A stretch of DNA of 64,000 bases from an uncultured Prevotella sp. (lineage in GTDB: Bacteria > Bacteroidota > Bacteroidia > Bacteroidales > Bacteroidaceae), in contig URDM01000002.1 of NCBI GenBank assembly GCA_900546575.1, forward strand, positions 1 through 64,000, given 5' to 3'. Every line of letters starts with the position of its first letter. Positions within the stretch are counted from its first letter, which is position 1. Positions 17,617 through 26,793 of the stretch are shown here, piece by piece. The notes under the pieces are model-generated. The model did no database searches. It saw only the letters and a program-made list of their open reading frames with translations, and was not told where the DNA came from. A program made the position numbers and the translations under genes.

Positions 17617-18633
17617 TTATTTTTCTGCAATGCACTCTGCCTCAACAAGCCATTCCGGACGGCACACTTTGCCGTGTACTATGATGTATGGCACACTTGG
17701 AAAACGACTGCTGAATACGGCATCCACCACCTCATAGTCGCTTATGTCGCGCAGATATACTATGAAATAGCGTATGTCAGACATCTTGGCATCGCCTTCG
17801 GCAAGCAGAGCCTCCACATTTTCAAGCAGTCTGTACGTCTGACGTTCCACGTCGCCCAGATACAACACGTCGCCATGATTGTCTATACTGGCTGTACCCG
17901 AAACATAATAGTGGCTTACATTGTCTACGGTGAGACGTGTGGCACGTTCGAAAGCCACTCCATACTCATGCGTGGGATTAAGATATTCGGGAGCCTTGAG
18001 GTATGTCTTCTGCTCTTCGGCTATTTCGGGATAAGTCAGAAAGTCGATGGCTACACATGCATGACGCGACTGGCTGTCGCCACCAATACCCGTAGACGCT
18101 ATGTAATGGTTGTCGGCGGTAAGCCCGTAACGCTCGAATATGTCGTTGCGTGCCTTCACCACGCCAGCATAGTTGACGTCTATATCGGCTATGTATATCC
18201 ATGTGCGCACCAGATGGGTGCTCATGTCAAGCCCATGCGCCTCCATATAGTTAATGTATTTCTCAAAGAGCATCATAGTCTGCATGTACGAGCGATGGCC
18301 TTCAGCCTCTTCTTCGCTAAGGCGGAGGCTGTGCAGACGGAAGCATTCATTAAGATCGGATGTCTTCACGAGTACGGCTATCTTTGAGCCACACAATGGG
18401 GCTTGCCCTACTATGCTGCACGGAGCCTTGCTGAGCATGTCGGTATACAATGCCGATTCGCTGAACATTGTGTTCTGATTGCGTATGTCGCTGAGGAATA
18501 CTTTCGAGTAAACTATACGGCGACCATTCTGCTTCTCTTCATTGATATATTCGCCTACCGTAGCTTCGAGTTCTTCTATGCGCACCGCAAACGACTGTCT
18601 GTCTTTCGGATAAAAAATCTTGTAATTTTCCAT
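17617..18633 (-). CDS. Rid/YjgF-like protein, chorismatase-type architecture
   Basis: A 338-residue protein. The C-terminal third (about 215-335) reads as a YjgF/RidA-type domain, from YYVSGTASIDNHGDVLYLGD to VCRPEWLVEAECIA. The N-terminal two thirds look like a second, diverged domain of similar fold (VYSKVFLSDIRNQ, then SIVGQAPLCGSKIAVLV). The length and the two-part layout resemble FkbO/Hyg5-type chorismatases more than 130-residue RidA deaminases, and the arginine that RidA uses for imine hydrolysis appears to be absent at the expected place. Function is therefore unassigned. It is a single gene with its own promoter. Confidence 0.7.
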   Translation of the reverse strand: MENYKIFYPKDRQSFAVRIEELEATVGEYINEEKQNGRRIVYSKVFLSDIRNQNTMFSESALYTDMLSKAPCSIVGQAPLCGSKIAVLVKTSDLNECFRLHSLRLSEEEAEGHRSYMQTMMLFEKYINYMEAHGLDMSTHLVRTWIYIADIDVNYAGVVKARNDIFERYGLTADNHYIASTGIGGDSQSRHACVAIDFLTYPEIAEEQKTYLKAPEYLNPTHEYGVAFERATRLTVDNVSHYYVSGTASIDNHGDVLYLGDVERQTYRLLENVEALLAEGDAKMSDIRYFIVYLRDISDYEVVDAVFSSRFPSVPYIIVHGKVCRPEWLVEAECIAEK

Positions 18634-18669
18634 GTCTTGTTTTATATGCAAATAGCTTTCTTATGACAA

Positions 18670-18701
18670 CAAAATTACGTGTTTTTTACGCAACCTGCAA
18701 A
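18670..18701 (-). promoter_or_regulatory. Promoter of the Rid-like gene
   Basis: On the minus strand TTTG (18698-18701), a 20-base spacer and TAATTTTG (18670-18677) match the Bacteroidetes consensus, 36 bases before the ATG at 18633. Confidence 0.65.
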
Positions 18702-18831
18702 TATTAAGTGAATAATACCTATTAATAAGTAATGTACCGTTGGATACCCGGCTTTTTATTAATATTATTTTGTCACAAAAATGAAGAAAACGATATGATT
18801 AACATTTGTTAGTTTTTTTTAATTTAGCATA

Positions 18832-18862
18832 TTTGTTATTTAATTGAAAATACCTAACTTTG
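18832..18862 (+). promoter_or_regulatory. Promoter of the large outer-membrane barrel gene
   Basis: TTTG (18832-18835), a 19-base spacer and TAACTTTG (18855-18862) match the consensus well. Because the transcript should begin near 18869, the first in-frame ATG at 18860 cannot be the start. This supports the ATG at 18971 or 18911. Confidence 0.7.
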
Positions 18863-18970
18863 AAAAAATTTAAATCAAACCTTAAAGTACAAACAAAAAA
18901 ACATTCATCTATGAAACAAAACCATTATAACCAATCATTTGAGAAGAATGATATAATATATGCTGCAACC

Positions 18971-21862
18971 ATGAAAAAAGTACTACTAATAATACTATTA
19001 TTCACATTTGCGATACAGTCCCAAAGTATGCCCAGCTTCAAGGACACTATCATGGTGTGTTCTATTGTGAAGGACGAATTTACAGGTGAGGTAATAGGAA
19101 ATGCTGCTATTCGTGTATACGACGAGCAAAACAATCTTATAGCACAAGGTAAAACAAGAAGCCAACCAAGTATGAACAACAATCAGTTGGCTAATTTCAC
19201 TCTCTTTATACCTCGACGCAACAATACTGTTGTCTTTAAAATTACAGCAGACAACTATGAAGATTTTTCACACACATATCAGCTGAAGGCAGGCGCACGT
19301 GAAATATCTATTACTATATCTCCCATTATACTAAAAAAGAAACACAAGAAGATAAAAGAAGTAAAGCTTGACGAAGTTACTGTGACTACATCCAAAATCA
19401 AGATGGTGATGCATGGTGACACTATTGTATATAATGCTGATGCATTCCAATTGTCAAACGGCTCCATGCTCGACGAATTGATACGCCGTCTGCCTGGTGT
19501 CCAACTTAAAGGAAACCAGATAACTGTGAACGGCAAGTTCGTCAGTTCGCTGCTTGTAAACGGTAGTGACTTCTTCAAGGGCGATCCTGCGATTGCTCTT
19601 CAAAATCTTCCGGCTTATACCGTCAATAAGCTAAAAGTGTATGAGCGTAAAGACGACATAGCCGAATTCGCCCAGCAAAAGGACATAAAAGGTATGGCAC
19701 CACTTGTAATGGATGTCAGTCTGAAACGTCAATATATGCAAGGAATGCTTGCGAATGTTGACTTAGGAATGGGTACTAAGGACCGATGGATGTCACGCCT
19801 TTTCGCATTGCGTTATACCAAATTGTCACGCATTGGAATATTTGCCAATCTCAATAATATAAACGACGAACGTGCACCTGGCACTAACGGAGAATGGGGA
19901 ACAGCACAATTGGAAAACGGAACTTCAATACAAAAGAAAGTAGGTGCCGACTATCTGTTCAACAACAAGGACCGCTCTTTTGAGTTTTCTGGAAATACTA
20001 CATTTGCACACGAAAATACCAACCAACAGTCAATCGTATCGTCAGAACGATTCCTACAAGGCGGTAATACTTACGGACGCAGCCGTAATTATGGAAAAGA
20101 AACTGAGAGTTGGATTATGAGCATGAATACCATCAAAAAGAACTGGACCAGGACCAAATTAGAAATCTTACCGCAGTTTACATATTACAAGAATACGACA
20201 AACAATCTCGTACAAAGTGCCACTTTATCAGTTGCGCCCAACGAGAAATATCGTGGAGCTTCACTCGACTCGCTGTTTGCTTCACCAGCAAGCAAACAGT
20301 TGAAGGAGGCAATGCTCAACCAATTGAGCGACCATCAACTCAACAGAATGCGTTATTATGACGGTAACCTCTCAGGACAGATTCAATGGAAAATGCCACA
20401 AAGTCCAGATGGTATCATTCTGAAGACAGAAAACCGCTACTTCAACAAGAAGAACGAGAACGCCTCCATCTACGACCTTAACTACAAAAACGGCGTACAG
20501 GATTTCAGAAACAAGTACAACGACAAGTGGAACCTGAATCTCCGTACAATATGGGATGCTTGCTACTATTATAATGGCAATATTGACTTCAAGTACAGTT
20601 TCTCTGCTGGTCTGAAATACACACACATATACGACAAGAACAACAACGACCTATTCAGACTTGACAAATACGCCGAGTATGGAGGGGCAAGCAATGTAGG
20701 TGTGGGTTATCTGCCATCAACCCGCGACTCCCTACAACGTGCAATTGACGCTGACAACAGTTTCCGCTCGCATATAAACAAGGACCGCTACGAACTGACT
20801 GGAAGAACTCCCAGTATAAAACTTCCGATTTTCGGTCTGCATACGTTTTTATCACCTGGAGTGAACTATCGTAGCGAACGTATCGACTATACGCGAGGTG
20901 CGTACAAAAAGAAAATGACACGCAACCTATGGTCGTTAGAACCTACACTTTTCGTAGGTAAGGAAAACTGTCATTTCAAATACAATGTGAAGAAAGTCCT
21001 ACCTGAACTTACAGACATTCTCGACATTACGACCACCGACAACCCTCTGAATCTATGGAGTGGCAATCCGAATCTGAAAAATACAGACATCCACAGGATT
21101 GATTTTTTTAGAGGATTCTACAAGTATGATGAAAACTATACAGGCCGTAGGGCGATAGAAATAAAAGCCTACTGGCAGTTGATGCGCAACGCAATCGGAC
21201 AATATGTAACTTACGACCGCAATACGGGCGTGGTACATTCCACACCTATGAACATCAACGGCAACTGGGATATGGGAGCCTCATTCGATTTCAATGGCAT
21301 TCTTGACAAGAAGAATCGTTTCACATTATCGAACAGGACTGAAATAGGCTATATCAACAGCGTTGACTATGTAGCAATTGAGGGAAAGTCGGGAAAGGAT
21401 CCGCGCTCATCGGTACGCACAGCCAAAGCCAACGAGACAGTATCGCTCGACTACAGTTTTGGCAAATACTCATTCGGTGCCAAGTTGCGTTGTGCCTACA
21501 TCCACGCTGAGGGTAGCCGTGAGGATTTCAAGACCATCAATACAGCTGATGTTGATTATGGTCTGAACGCTACACTTGAATTGCCGCTAAAGCTTAGGCT
21601 GTTTACCGACATTACACTCTATAGTCGCTACGGCTACTCAGACAAGTCGATGAATACGAACAATCTTGTATGGAATGCCCGACTGGAGCGCTCATTCGGT
21701 AAGTTTACTGTTATGGCTGACGGTTTCGACCTGCTCGGAAAACTCTCAAACGTACGTAAGGTTATAAATGCACAGGGACGCACCGAGACATGGTATAACA
21801 CGGTGCCACGCTACGCAATGCTACACATTATGTATAAGTTGCACTTCAAACCAAAGCGCTAA
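18971..21862 (+). CDS. Outer-membrane beta-barrel protein, TonB-dependent receptor-like
   Basis: A 963-residue exported protein from ATG 18971, where a signal peptide begins (MKKVLLIILLFTFAIQSQSM). Next comes a carboxypeptidase-regulatory-like beta-sandwich (about 30-120), then a plug-like domain with LIRRLPGVQLKGNQITVNGK and LVNGSDFFKGDPAIALQNLP, then a long aromatic-rich barrel ending LHIMYKLHFKPKR. It belongs to the family of Bacteroidetes barrel proteins resembling TonB-dependent receptors but distinct from SusC, with no SusD partner adjacent. The ligand is unknown. An alternative start at 18911 would place a poor leader before the signal peptide. Confidence 0.8.
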   Translation: MKKVLLIILLFTFAIQSQSMPSFKDTIMVCSIVKDEFTGEVIGNAAIRVYDEQNNLIAQGKTRSQPSMNNNQLANFTLFIPRRNNTVVFKITADNYEDFSHTYQLKAGAREISITISPIILKKKHKKIKEVKLDEVTVTTSKIKMVMHGDTIVYNADAFQLSNGSMLDELIRRLPGVQLKGNQITVNGKFVSSLLVNGSDFFKGDPAIALQNLPAYTVNKLKVYERKDDIAEFAQQKDIKGMAPLVMDVSLKRQYMQGMLANVDLGMGTKDRWMSRLFALRYTKLSRIGIFANLNNINDERAPGTNGEWGTAQLENGTSIQKKVGADYLFNNKDRSFEFSGNTTFAHENTNQQSIVSSERFLQGGNTYGRSRNYGKETESWIMSMNTIKKNWTRTKLEILPQFTYYKNTTNNLVQSATLSVAPNEKYRGASLDSLFASPASKQLKEAMLNQLSDHQLNRMRYYDGNLSGQIQWKMPQSPDGIILKTENRYFNKKNENASIYDLNYKNGVQDFRNKYNDKWNLNLRTIWDACYYYNGNIDFKYSFSAGLKYTHIYDKNNNDLFRLDKYAEYGGASNVGVGYLPSTRDSLQRAIDADNSFRSHINKDRYELTGRTPSIKLPIFGLHTFLSPGVNYRSERIDYTRGAYKKKMTRNLWSLEPTLFVGKENCHFKYNVKKVLPELTDILDITTTDNPLNLWSGNPNLKNTDIHRIDFFRGFYKYDENYTGRRAIEIKAYWQLMRNAIGQYVTYDRNTGVVHSTPMNINGNWDMGASFDFNGILDKKNRFTLSNRTEIGYINSVDYVAIEGKSGKDPRSSVRTAKANETVSLDYSFGKYSFGAKLRCAYIHAEGSREDFKTINTADVDYGLNATLELPLKLRLFTDITLYSRYGYSDKSMNTNNLVWNARLERSFGKFTVMADGFDLLGKLSNVRKVINAQGRTETWYNTVPRYAMLHIMYKLHFKPKR

Positions 21863-21875
21863 AAAACATTATTTA

Positions 21876-22066
21876 AGTTTCGCAAGCGAAAGTAGTTAAG
21901 AAGTTAAGGAGTTGTCGCGCCCTACGGTCGCTAAGGAGTTAAGCCATTAGTTTTTTTTGCTTGATATAGCATTATAAGCATTTGGCTTCGCTCGGCTTTG
22001 CCGCTTGCTTGCAAGAACTTCTTAACTCCTTTAACTACTGAATTCTCTGAACTTGCGAAAGTTCAG
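21876..22066. repeat. MITE-like repeat, copy 2 (inverted relative to copy 1)
   Basis: About 190 bp between two convergent genes, the reverse complement of copy 1 at 15817-15978 with nearly identical ends and core (GCTTGATATAGCATTATAAG in common). It carries about 30 extra bases on the right side of the core, itself containing a GCTTG/CAAGC dyad. No ORF is credible. Confidence 0.75.
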
Positions 22067-22070
22067 AACA

Positions 22071-23522
22071 TTAGTTATCATAGCCAATGCTCTTGAGCAG
22101 AGCATTGGCATTTTTTATGGGCGAAATAATGAGTTCGGGCAGATTGTACGTCTTCATGAATGTCTCGTAGAACGAGGGCGACTTCTGTGGCAATACGAAA
22201 GGCTTGTCGAAGCGTCCGGTCGTTTTATTGAAATGGGCGAAATAAGGGCGTGCCCATCCTCCGTCCATACGCTTGCTGCTGAACACCATCCATCTGCCAG
22301 TAGACGACCATGTGTGGAAACTGTCTACATCCTTGCTGTTTATCTCTTCTATACGGCGCACCTTGCCTGTCTTGGTGTCAAGAATGGCGAGGTCGGCTTC
22401 TTTGTGCCATATAGAGAAGTTGCCATAGTCGAACTCCACAAACACCACATATCTACCATCGGGCGACACACGAGGCAGACTGACCGTATGCTTCGTGGCA
22501 CTCGCCTCATACACACATTCCGGTTTGCCGAAAGCTCTTGCCTTGGCATCGAAGCTGACACGCCAAAGGTCGTAGCGCAGGCTGTCGAATGGCGTATTCT
22601 TGGTATAGGCATTGCCACGGCAGAAGTACAAAGTCTTGCCGTCGGGAGTCCAAGCAGGGAATGTCTCCATAGCATTGTCGCCACTAAGCTCTGGCGAGGT
22701 GATTATAACGTCGTTGGCAATGTCATAGACACCAAGATCGGCTGCAAGGTCGCTCACCTCAATAGGCTTCTGTCCGCTTGAATGGAAGAACTGCTGTATC
22801 TCGTTCATCGAGAAAGCTATGAACTGTCCGCTTGGATGCCATCCAGCATAGGTAGCACCCATTTTTACAGTAGGACACTTTGGAGCTACCTTCTTCACCT
22901 TACCGTCGTGACTGATAAGCGTGCCGCCATTCTTGCCACGCACATGCAGCATAAAGTCGCGCGTGGAGTTCTGTCGGAACGTGTGGCAATTGATACATTG
23001 CTTGCCGAAGTCACGGTTTTCGAGTATTGGTGTCTCGTCGTAGTTGGTAAGATTACGCTGATATATTCCCATCTCGTTCCACAACTCATAGCCTGGATAC
23101 AAGAGTCGGTAGGCCAAGTACTGGTCGATGGTGTCGCCACTCACATAATTTGTTATAGGCTTGTATTCGGTCCATTTGCCGTCGCGCTTCACTCCAACGG
23201 CTATCTGTATCTTGCCATTTTTGTTCTCGGCAAGCATCTTGTGCCAAGAGTCTTCGGGAATAATCACTTCGTTATCGGTAGAAGCTTCACGATAGTATTC
23301 CTTTCCTCCGGCTGTCATCACCACCTGATAGGCATCGCCCTCCTGGTTGATGCGGAAATTGGCAGGAGCAATATTAACGGGCAGAGTCACACCCGTATAA
23401 TCAGGATATATCTGCGCCTGTGCGTTGGCGTAGACATCAGCCTTCTGGTAGCCACTCTCACATGAAGCAAGCAGCAAAAGAGCTGCGAAGGAGAATATTG
23501 TTGATTTAATGTTGATTTGCAT
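22071..23522 (-). CDS. TolB-like beta-propeller lipoprotein with a CxxCH motif
   Basis: A 483-residue exported lipoprotein: lipobox LLLASCES with Cys at residue 20. After an N-terminal domain of about 160 residues there is QCINCHTFRQ, a single c-type heme attachment motif (about 175). The rest consists of WD40/TolB-type propeller repeats (AGWHPSGQFIAFS, PAWTPDGKTLYFCRG, PRVSPDGRYVVFVEF, HTWSSTGRWMVFSSKR). Heme attachment would have to occur in the periplasm, but a structural metal-binding role is possible. It follows DUF6057 by 30 bases and is likely in one transcript with it, downstream of a SusC/SusD pair. Function unknown. Confidence 0.82.
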   Translation of the reverse strand: MQINIKSTIFSFAALLLLASCESGYQKADVYANAQAQIYPDYTGVTLPVNIAPANFRINQEGDAYQVVMTAGGKEYYREASTDNEVIIPEDSWHKMLAENKNGKIQIAVGVKRDGKWTEYKPITNYVSGDTIDQYLAYRLLYPGYELWNEMGIYQRNLTNYDETPILENRDFGKQCINCHTFRQNSTRDFMLHVRGKNGGTLISHDGKVKKVAPKCPTVKMGATYAGWHPSGQFIAFSMNEIQQFFHSSGQKPIEVSDLAADLGVYDIANDVIITSPELSGDNAMETFPAWTPDGKTLYFCRGNAYTKNTPFDSLRYDLWRVSFDAKARAFGKPECVYEASATKHTVSLPRVSPDGRYVVFVEFDYGNFSIWHKEADLAILDTKTGKVRRIEEINSKDVDSFHTWSSTGRWMVFSSKRMDGGWARPYFAHFNKTTGRFDKPFVLPQKSPSFYETFMKTYNLPELIISPIKNANALLKSIGYDN

Positions 23523-23552
23523 CTTCGTATTGTTTTTGAACTTCTCGTGTCC

Positions 23553-24986
23553 TTATTTCTTTAATCGGTTGCCATACGGGCTGACATAATTGAGGTAGAA
23601 CCAGTAAGTATTACCGAATTCTGCCTGCAACGCAGCTATATTTCCAGTTTGTGCAAGCTGAGCATACTGTTGGAAACGGTTCTGCGTATCGCTACTTGGC
23701 TGCAATCCCTTGGTGTCGTTGCCACCAAGCTGATAGACAAGCAGAGCCTCATCGAATATGCGTGGCATCTGCTTGTAGAAGCTGCTGGCAAGCGGAAGGT
23801 TCTCAACAAAGCGTGGCAGATTGTTGGAGAGCAGAAGGTCGCACATCAGATACTCGTATGCCATGCGGTTGTGCGGGTCTTGCGTGAGCACATATTGCAG
23901 ATTAGGACCTATGTTGAGAATGTTCACGAAGTTGGCTTTCTCTGGTTCCTTTATGCTGAAAGCACGCAACCCCTCTATCTGTCCGCTCTCCACACAGGCC
24001 TCCAATCTGTCTGCCTCGTCCTTATAGAAAAGACTCTGGCGCAAACGGGCTATGTATTTACGGGCTATCGTCTTGCGACGGTTGATGATATTATAGCGTG
24101 CAAGGTTGATGAGTCGTGGAGCCGTCTCGCCCCACACCACCATAGCCTCAAACTCCCAATGCTGTGCATCGTTGATGCAACCGAGCTGTTCAAGCAGATA
24201 GTGGCCGTACTCGGTCTCACGTGTGCGGCTCTGCCACGGAAAGTAAAGGGCATTGATGCCTACAACGGGCTGATAGTCGAACAGACGGTCGAGCAGTACG
24301 CCTTTATTGTAGAGTGCTATGTTGTGGAAATAAAAAATAAGCGGGTTGGGCTGTCTCTGATTGTCAAGATAGCGTTCGGTATGATGCAGGGCATCGTCCC
24401 AATCGTGGCGGTCTAAGGCTTGCTGCGCCTTAATCATGCGAAACTCGCTCATAGAGAATGAGCGCAAGAAGCTATAGCCCGATGCTAAAGAAATGACTGC
24501 TAAAGAAACGATTGAAACTGCTGCATACTTCCAACCCGTTAGCGGAAATTGCTTTATTGTCTTGCCCTTTGCTAAGAAACATGCCGGCACGGAAATAACG
24601 GCTAAGACTATAAATGCCCACACCACAACCGACAGAGTATGCGACAAGCCTGCTGTCCACACCCAAAGGGCAAGCGAGGGAATGAGCGAAAGGCGCAACA
24701 TGTCCTCACGACGTGTGAGCGCAGTAAGTATGCGCCACGACATAAGATATATTGCCGTGAGCAAGCCTGACATTACTGCCGCGCCAAGTAGTGGATAATA
24801 GAAAAACTGCACGACAAAAGCCGTGAGCCAGCCGGTAAGTGTCTGGCTATGGTAATAGTCGGCTGTATAGAGAAACAGCTGATGCTGCTCGTTGTAGTAC
24901 AATACATGCGACAGCAAATCGGTGTATGACGCAAAGAATACGCCAAACAGCACAAGGGCTAACAAATAGTGAAGAGACTTTCTCAT
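23553..24986 (-). CDS. DUF6057 family membrane protein
   Basis: A 477-residue protein. The N-terminal 180 residues hold about five membrane segments (LLALVLFGVFFASYTDLLSH, then segments around residues 55-85, 100-135 and 155-175). The rest is a soluble, probably periplasmic helical domain with TPR-like pairs (ALDRHDWDDALHHTERYL and RMAYEYLMCDLLLSNNLPRF). I recall this combination as DUF6057, of unknown function. It lies 112 bases after susD, beyond a terminator-like hairpin, and 30 bases before the TolB-like lipoprotein. A role with the SusCD system is suggested only by position. Confidence 0.75.
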   Translation of the reverse strand: MRKSLHYLLALVLFGVFFASYTDLLSHVLYYNEQHQLFLYTADYYHSQTLTGWLTAFVVQFFYYPLLGAAVMSGLLTAIYLMSWRILTALTRREDMLRLSLIPSLALWVWTAGLSHTLSVVVWAFIVLAVISVPACFLAKGKTIKQFPLTGWKYAAVSIVSLAVISLASGYSFLRSFSMSEFRMIKAQQALDRHDWDDALHHTERYLDNQRQPNPLIFYFHNIALYNKGVLLDRLFDYQPVVGINALYFPWQSRTRETEYGHYLLEQLGCINDAQHWEFEAMVVWGETAPRLINLARYNIINRRKTIARKYIARLRQSLFYKDEADRLEACVESGQIEGLRAFSIKEPEKANFVNILNIGPNLQYVLTQDPHNRMAYEYLMCDLLLSNNLPRFVENLPLASSFYKQMPRIFDEALLVYQLGGNDTKGLQPSSDTQNRFQQYAQLAQTGNIAALQAEFGNTYWFYLNYVSPYGNRLKK

Positions 24987-25024
24987 TTACTGATTTTTTT
25001 AGTTAGCTATAACTAATACAAAAA

Positions 25025-25071
25025 GGAGTGTGCCATAAAAGGACTCATACTCATCCTTATTGACACACTCC
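25025..25071 (-). terminator. Terminator after susD
   Basis: Arms GGAGTGTG (25025-25032) and CACACTCC (25064-25071), followed on the minus strand by a run of five T. It would end much of the susC-susD transcript before DUF6057. Confidence 0.65.
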
Positions 25072-25098
25072 AATTTATTATTTACGTTTTATGTTTTC

Positions 25099-26778
25099 TT
25101 AGTTCTTGCCATAACCCGGATTCTGCTTGAGATTCGGGTTGAGGTCCATCTCTTCCTGCGGAATCGGATAGATGTAGTTGTGGTCAGAATACTTGCTGCC
25201 AGGAAGGGATACGTGTTGTGTACCAACGTATGGAGTAAAATTCTTGGTAGCATCATCATAGGTATAAACCATACTGTGATACTTGCGGTTGAGCACTTCC
25301 TTAGCGTCTCCCCAACGACGGAGGTTCCACTTACGGATGTCGCCCTCAAGCGCAAACTCTACACGCCACTCGTTCTTGATACGCTTCAAGAGTTCGGCCT
25401 GTGTTCCGCAATATGTAGGCTTGCTGGCATCGGTCTTCTGCAACGCTGGCATACCAACACGTGCACGTACCTTATTGACTGCATCGAAAGCCTCCTGACA
25501 GAGCGGATTGAGATTGTTCATAGCCTCGGCGTATGTGAGCAGAACCTCAGCATAACGGATAAGCACATAGTCCTTGCCCATGTCCCAACCCTGCGACTGA
25601 GGATTGATAGACGGGTCGAGCCACTTCTGCTGATAATAACCGGTCTCTGTTGCATCACCATGGCAACCTATACCAGTATCACCACTAATGCCCCTGTTAG
25701 GAGCAATCTTAATTGTAACACCATACATCTCCTCGCCATGATGCAGAACGTTAACTTCAAGACGTGGGTCGCGATTGGCAAACGGATTGGCTGGGTCGAA
25801 AATCTGAGAGAGCTGTCTTGCTGTCGGGTTGCCGTTATCATCACGTGCCACTACGCCAGCAGCACTTGACTCATATATCGGGCTACCGTCCTTATCCTCG
25901 AAAGCATCGACAAGATCCTGAGTCGGGTCCATACCGCCCCATCCAAGTGTCGGGAATGCTTCCCAACCAATAAGGTAGTTGGTACGGTCAGGTGCATTAT
26001 ACTGGATGACAAGTATATTCTCGCAGCAACCGTCGGTCTCCTCCCAGAACAGATTGGCATACTTGCCTGTGTTGTCCTTGTCCCAGAGGTCGTATACGCC
26101 TGCATCCATGATTGCCTTAGCCTCGTTGGCAGCAGTCTGGTTGTCGCCATAATACATGGCAGCACGCATCTTGATGGCACGGGCAGCGCCCTTGGTGATA
26201 CGGCCATAGTTGGCGTCATCCCACTGCTCAGGAAGAGAAGCGATAGCCTTATCAAGGTCTGCCATTGCCTTGGCGTAAACATCCTCACGTGAAGACTGTT
26301 CTGTATTGTTCAGGTCAGCCAATGTCAGAGGCTTGTCAATATAAGGTACTGAGCCGAAACTACGGATAAGGTCCCAATACAGATAGCCACGGAAGAAGTA
26401 AGCCTGACCTTCCAACTTCTGACGTGTAGCATCGTCCATTGATACGGAAGGCAGCTTCTCAAGTGCGAGGTTTGCCTCACGGATGTATGTGTAGCTACTC
26501 TTCCAACCATAGTCAGAGGGGTCGTAAACGCCCTTCGACTCGTTGCCGGCAGCCCACTTGATACCCATTGTTGCGTCGTCGGTATTGATTGCATCATCGG
26601 CTGACCAGCCAAGACTGTTATACATATCGCTGATGTACATCTCGGCATCGGTGCTTGATTTCCAGAAGCTGGCGTCAGAAAGTTCTCCCTTCGGAGCCTT
26701 GTCAAGAAAATCACTACAAGATGAGAGTGCAGCAACTCCAGCGAACGCTAATGCTATATTTAATATACTATTTTTCAT
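25099..26778 (-). CDS. SusD/RagB-family outer-membrane nutrient-binding lipoprotein
   Basis: A 559-residue lipoprotein (lipobox ALSSCSDF, Cys about residue 21) that caps the SusC channel and binds glycans at the cell surface. It begins with SDFLDKAPKGELSDASFW, typical of the family, has TPR-like helices in the first half, and ends with a region rich in RVEFALEGDIRKWNLRRWG and YPIPQEEMDLNPNLKQNPGY, the normal SusD C-terminus. It follows susC by 15 bases. The glycan target cannot be read from the sequence, and no glycosidase gene is adjacent. Confidence 0.95.
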   Translation of the reverse strand: MKNSILNIALAFAGVAALSSCSDFLDKAPKGELSDASFWKSSTDAEMYISDMYNSLGWSADDAINTDDATMGIKWAAGNESKGVYDPSDYGWKSSYTYIREANLALEKLPSVSMDDATRQKLEGQAYFFRGYLYWDLIRSFGSVPYIDKPLTLADLNNTEQSSREDVYAKAMADLDKAIASLPEQWDDANYGRITKGAARAIKMRAAMYYGDNQTAANEAKAIMDAGVYDLWDKDNTGKYANLFWEETDGCCENILVIQYNAPDRTNYLIGWEAFPTLGWGGMDPTQDLVDAFEDKDGSPIYESSAAGVVARDDNGNPTARQLSQIFDPANPFANRDPRLEVNVLHHGEEMYGVTIKIAPNRGISGDTGIGCHGDATETGYYQQKWLDPSINPQSQGWDMGKDYVLIRYAEVLLTYAEAMNNLNPLCQEAFDAVNKVRARVGMPALQKTDASKPTYCGTQAELLKRIKNEWRVEFALEGDIRKWNLRRWGDAKEVLNRKYHSMVYTYDDATKNFTPYVGTQHVSLPGSKYSDHNYIYPIPQEEMDLNPNLKQNPGYGKN

Positions 26779-26793
26779 TTGTTCTGAGTTGTT

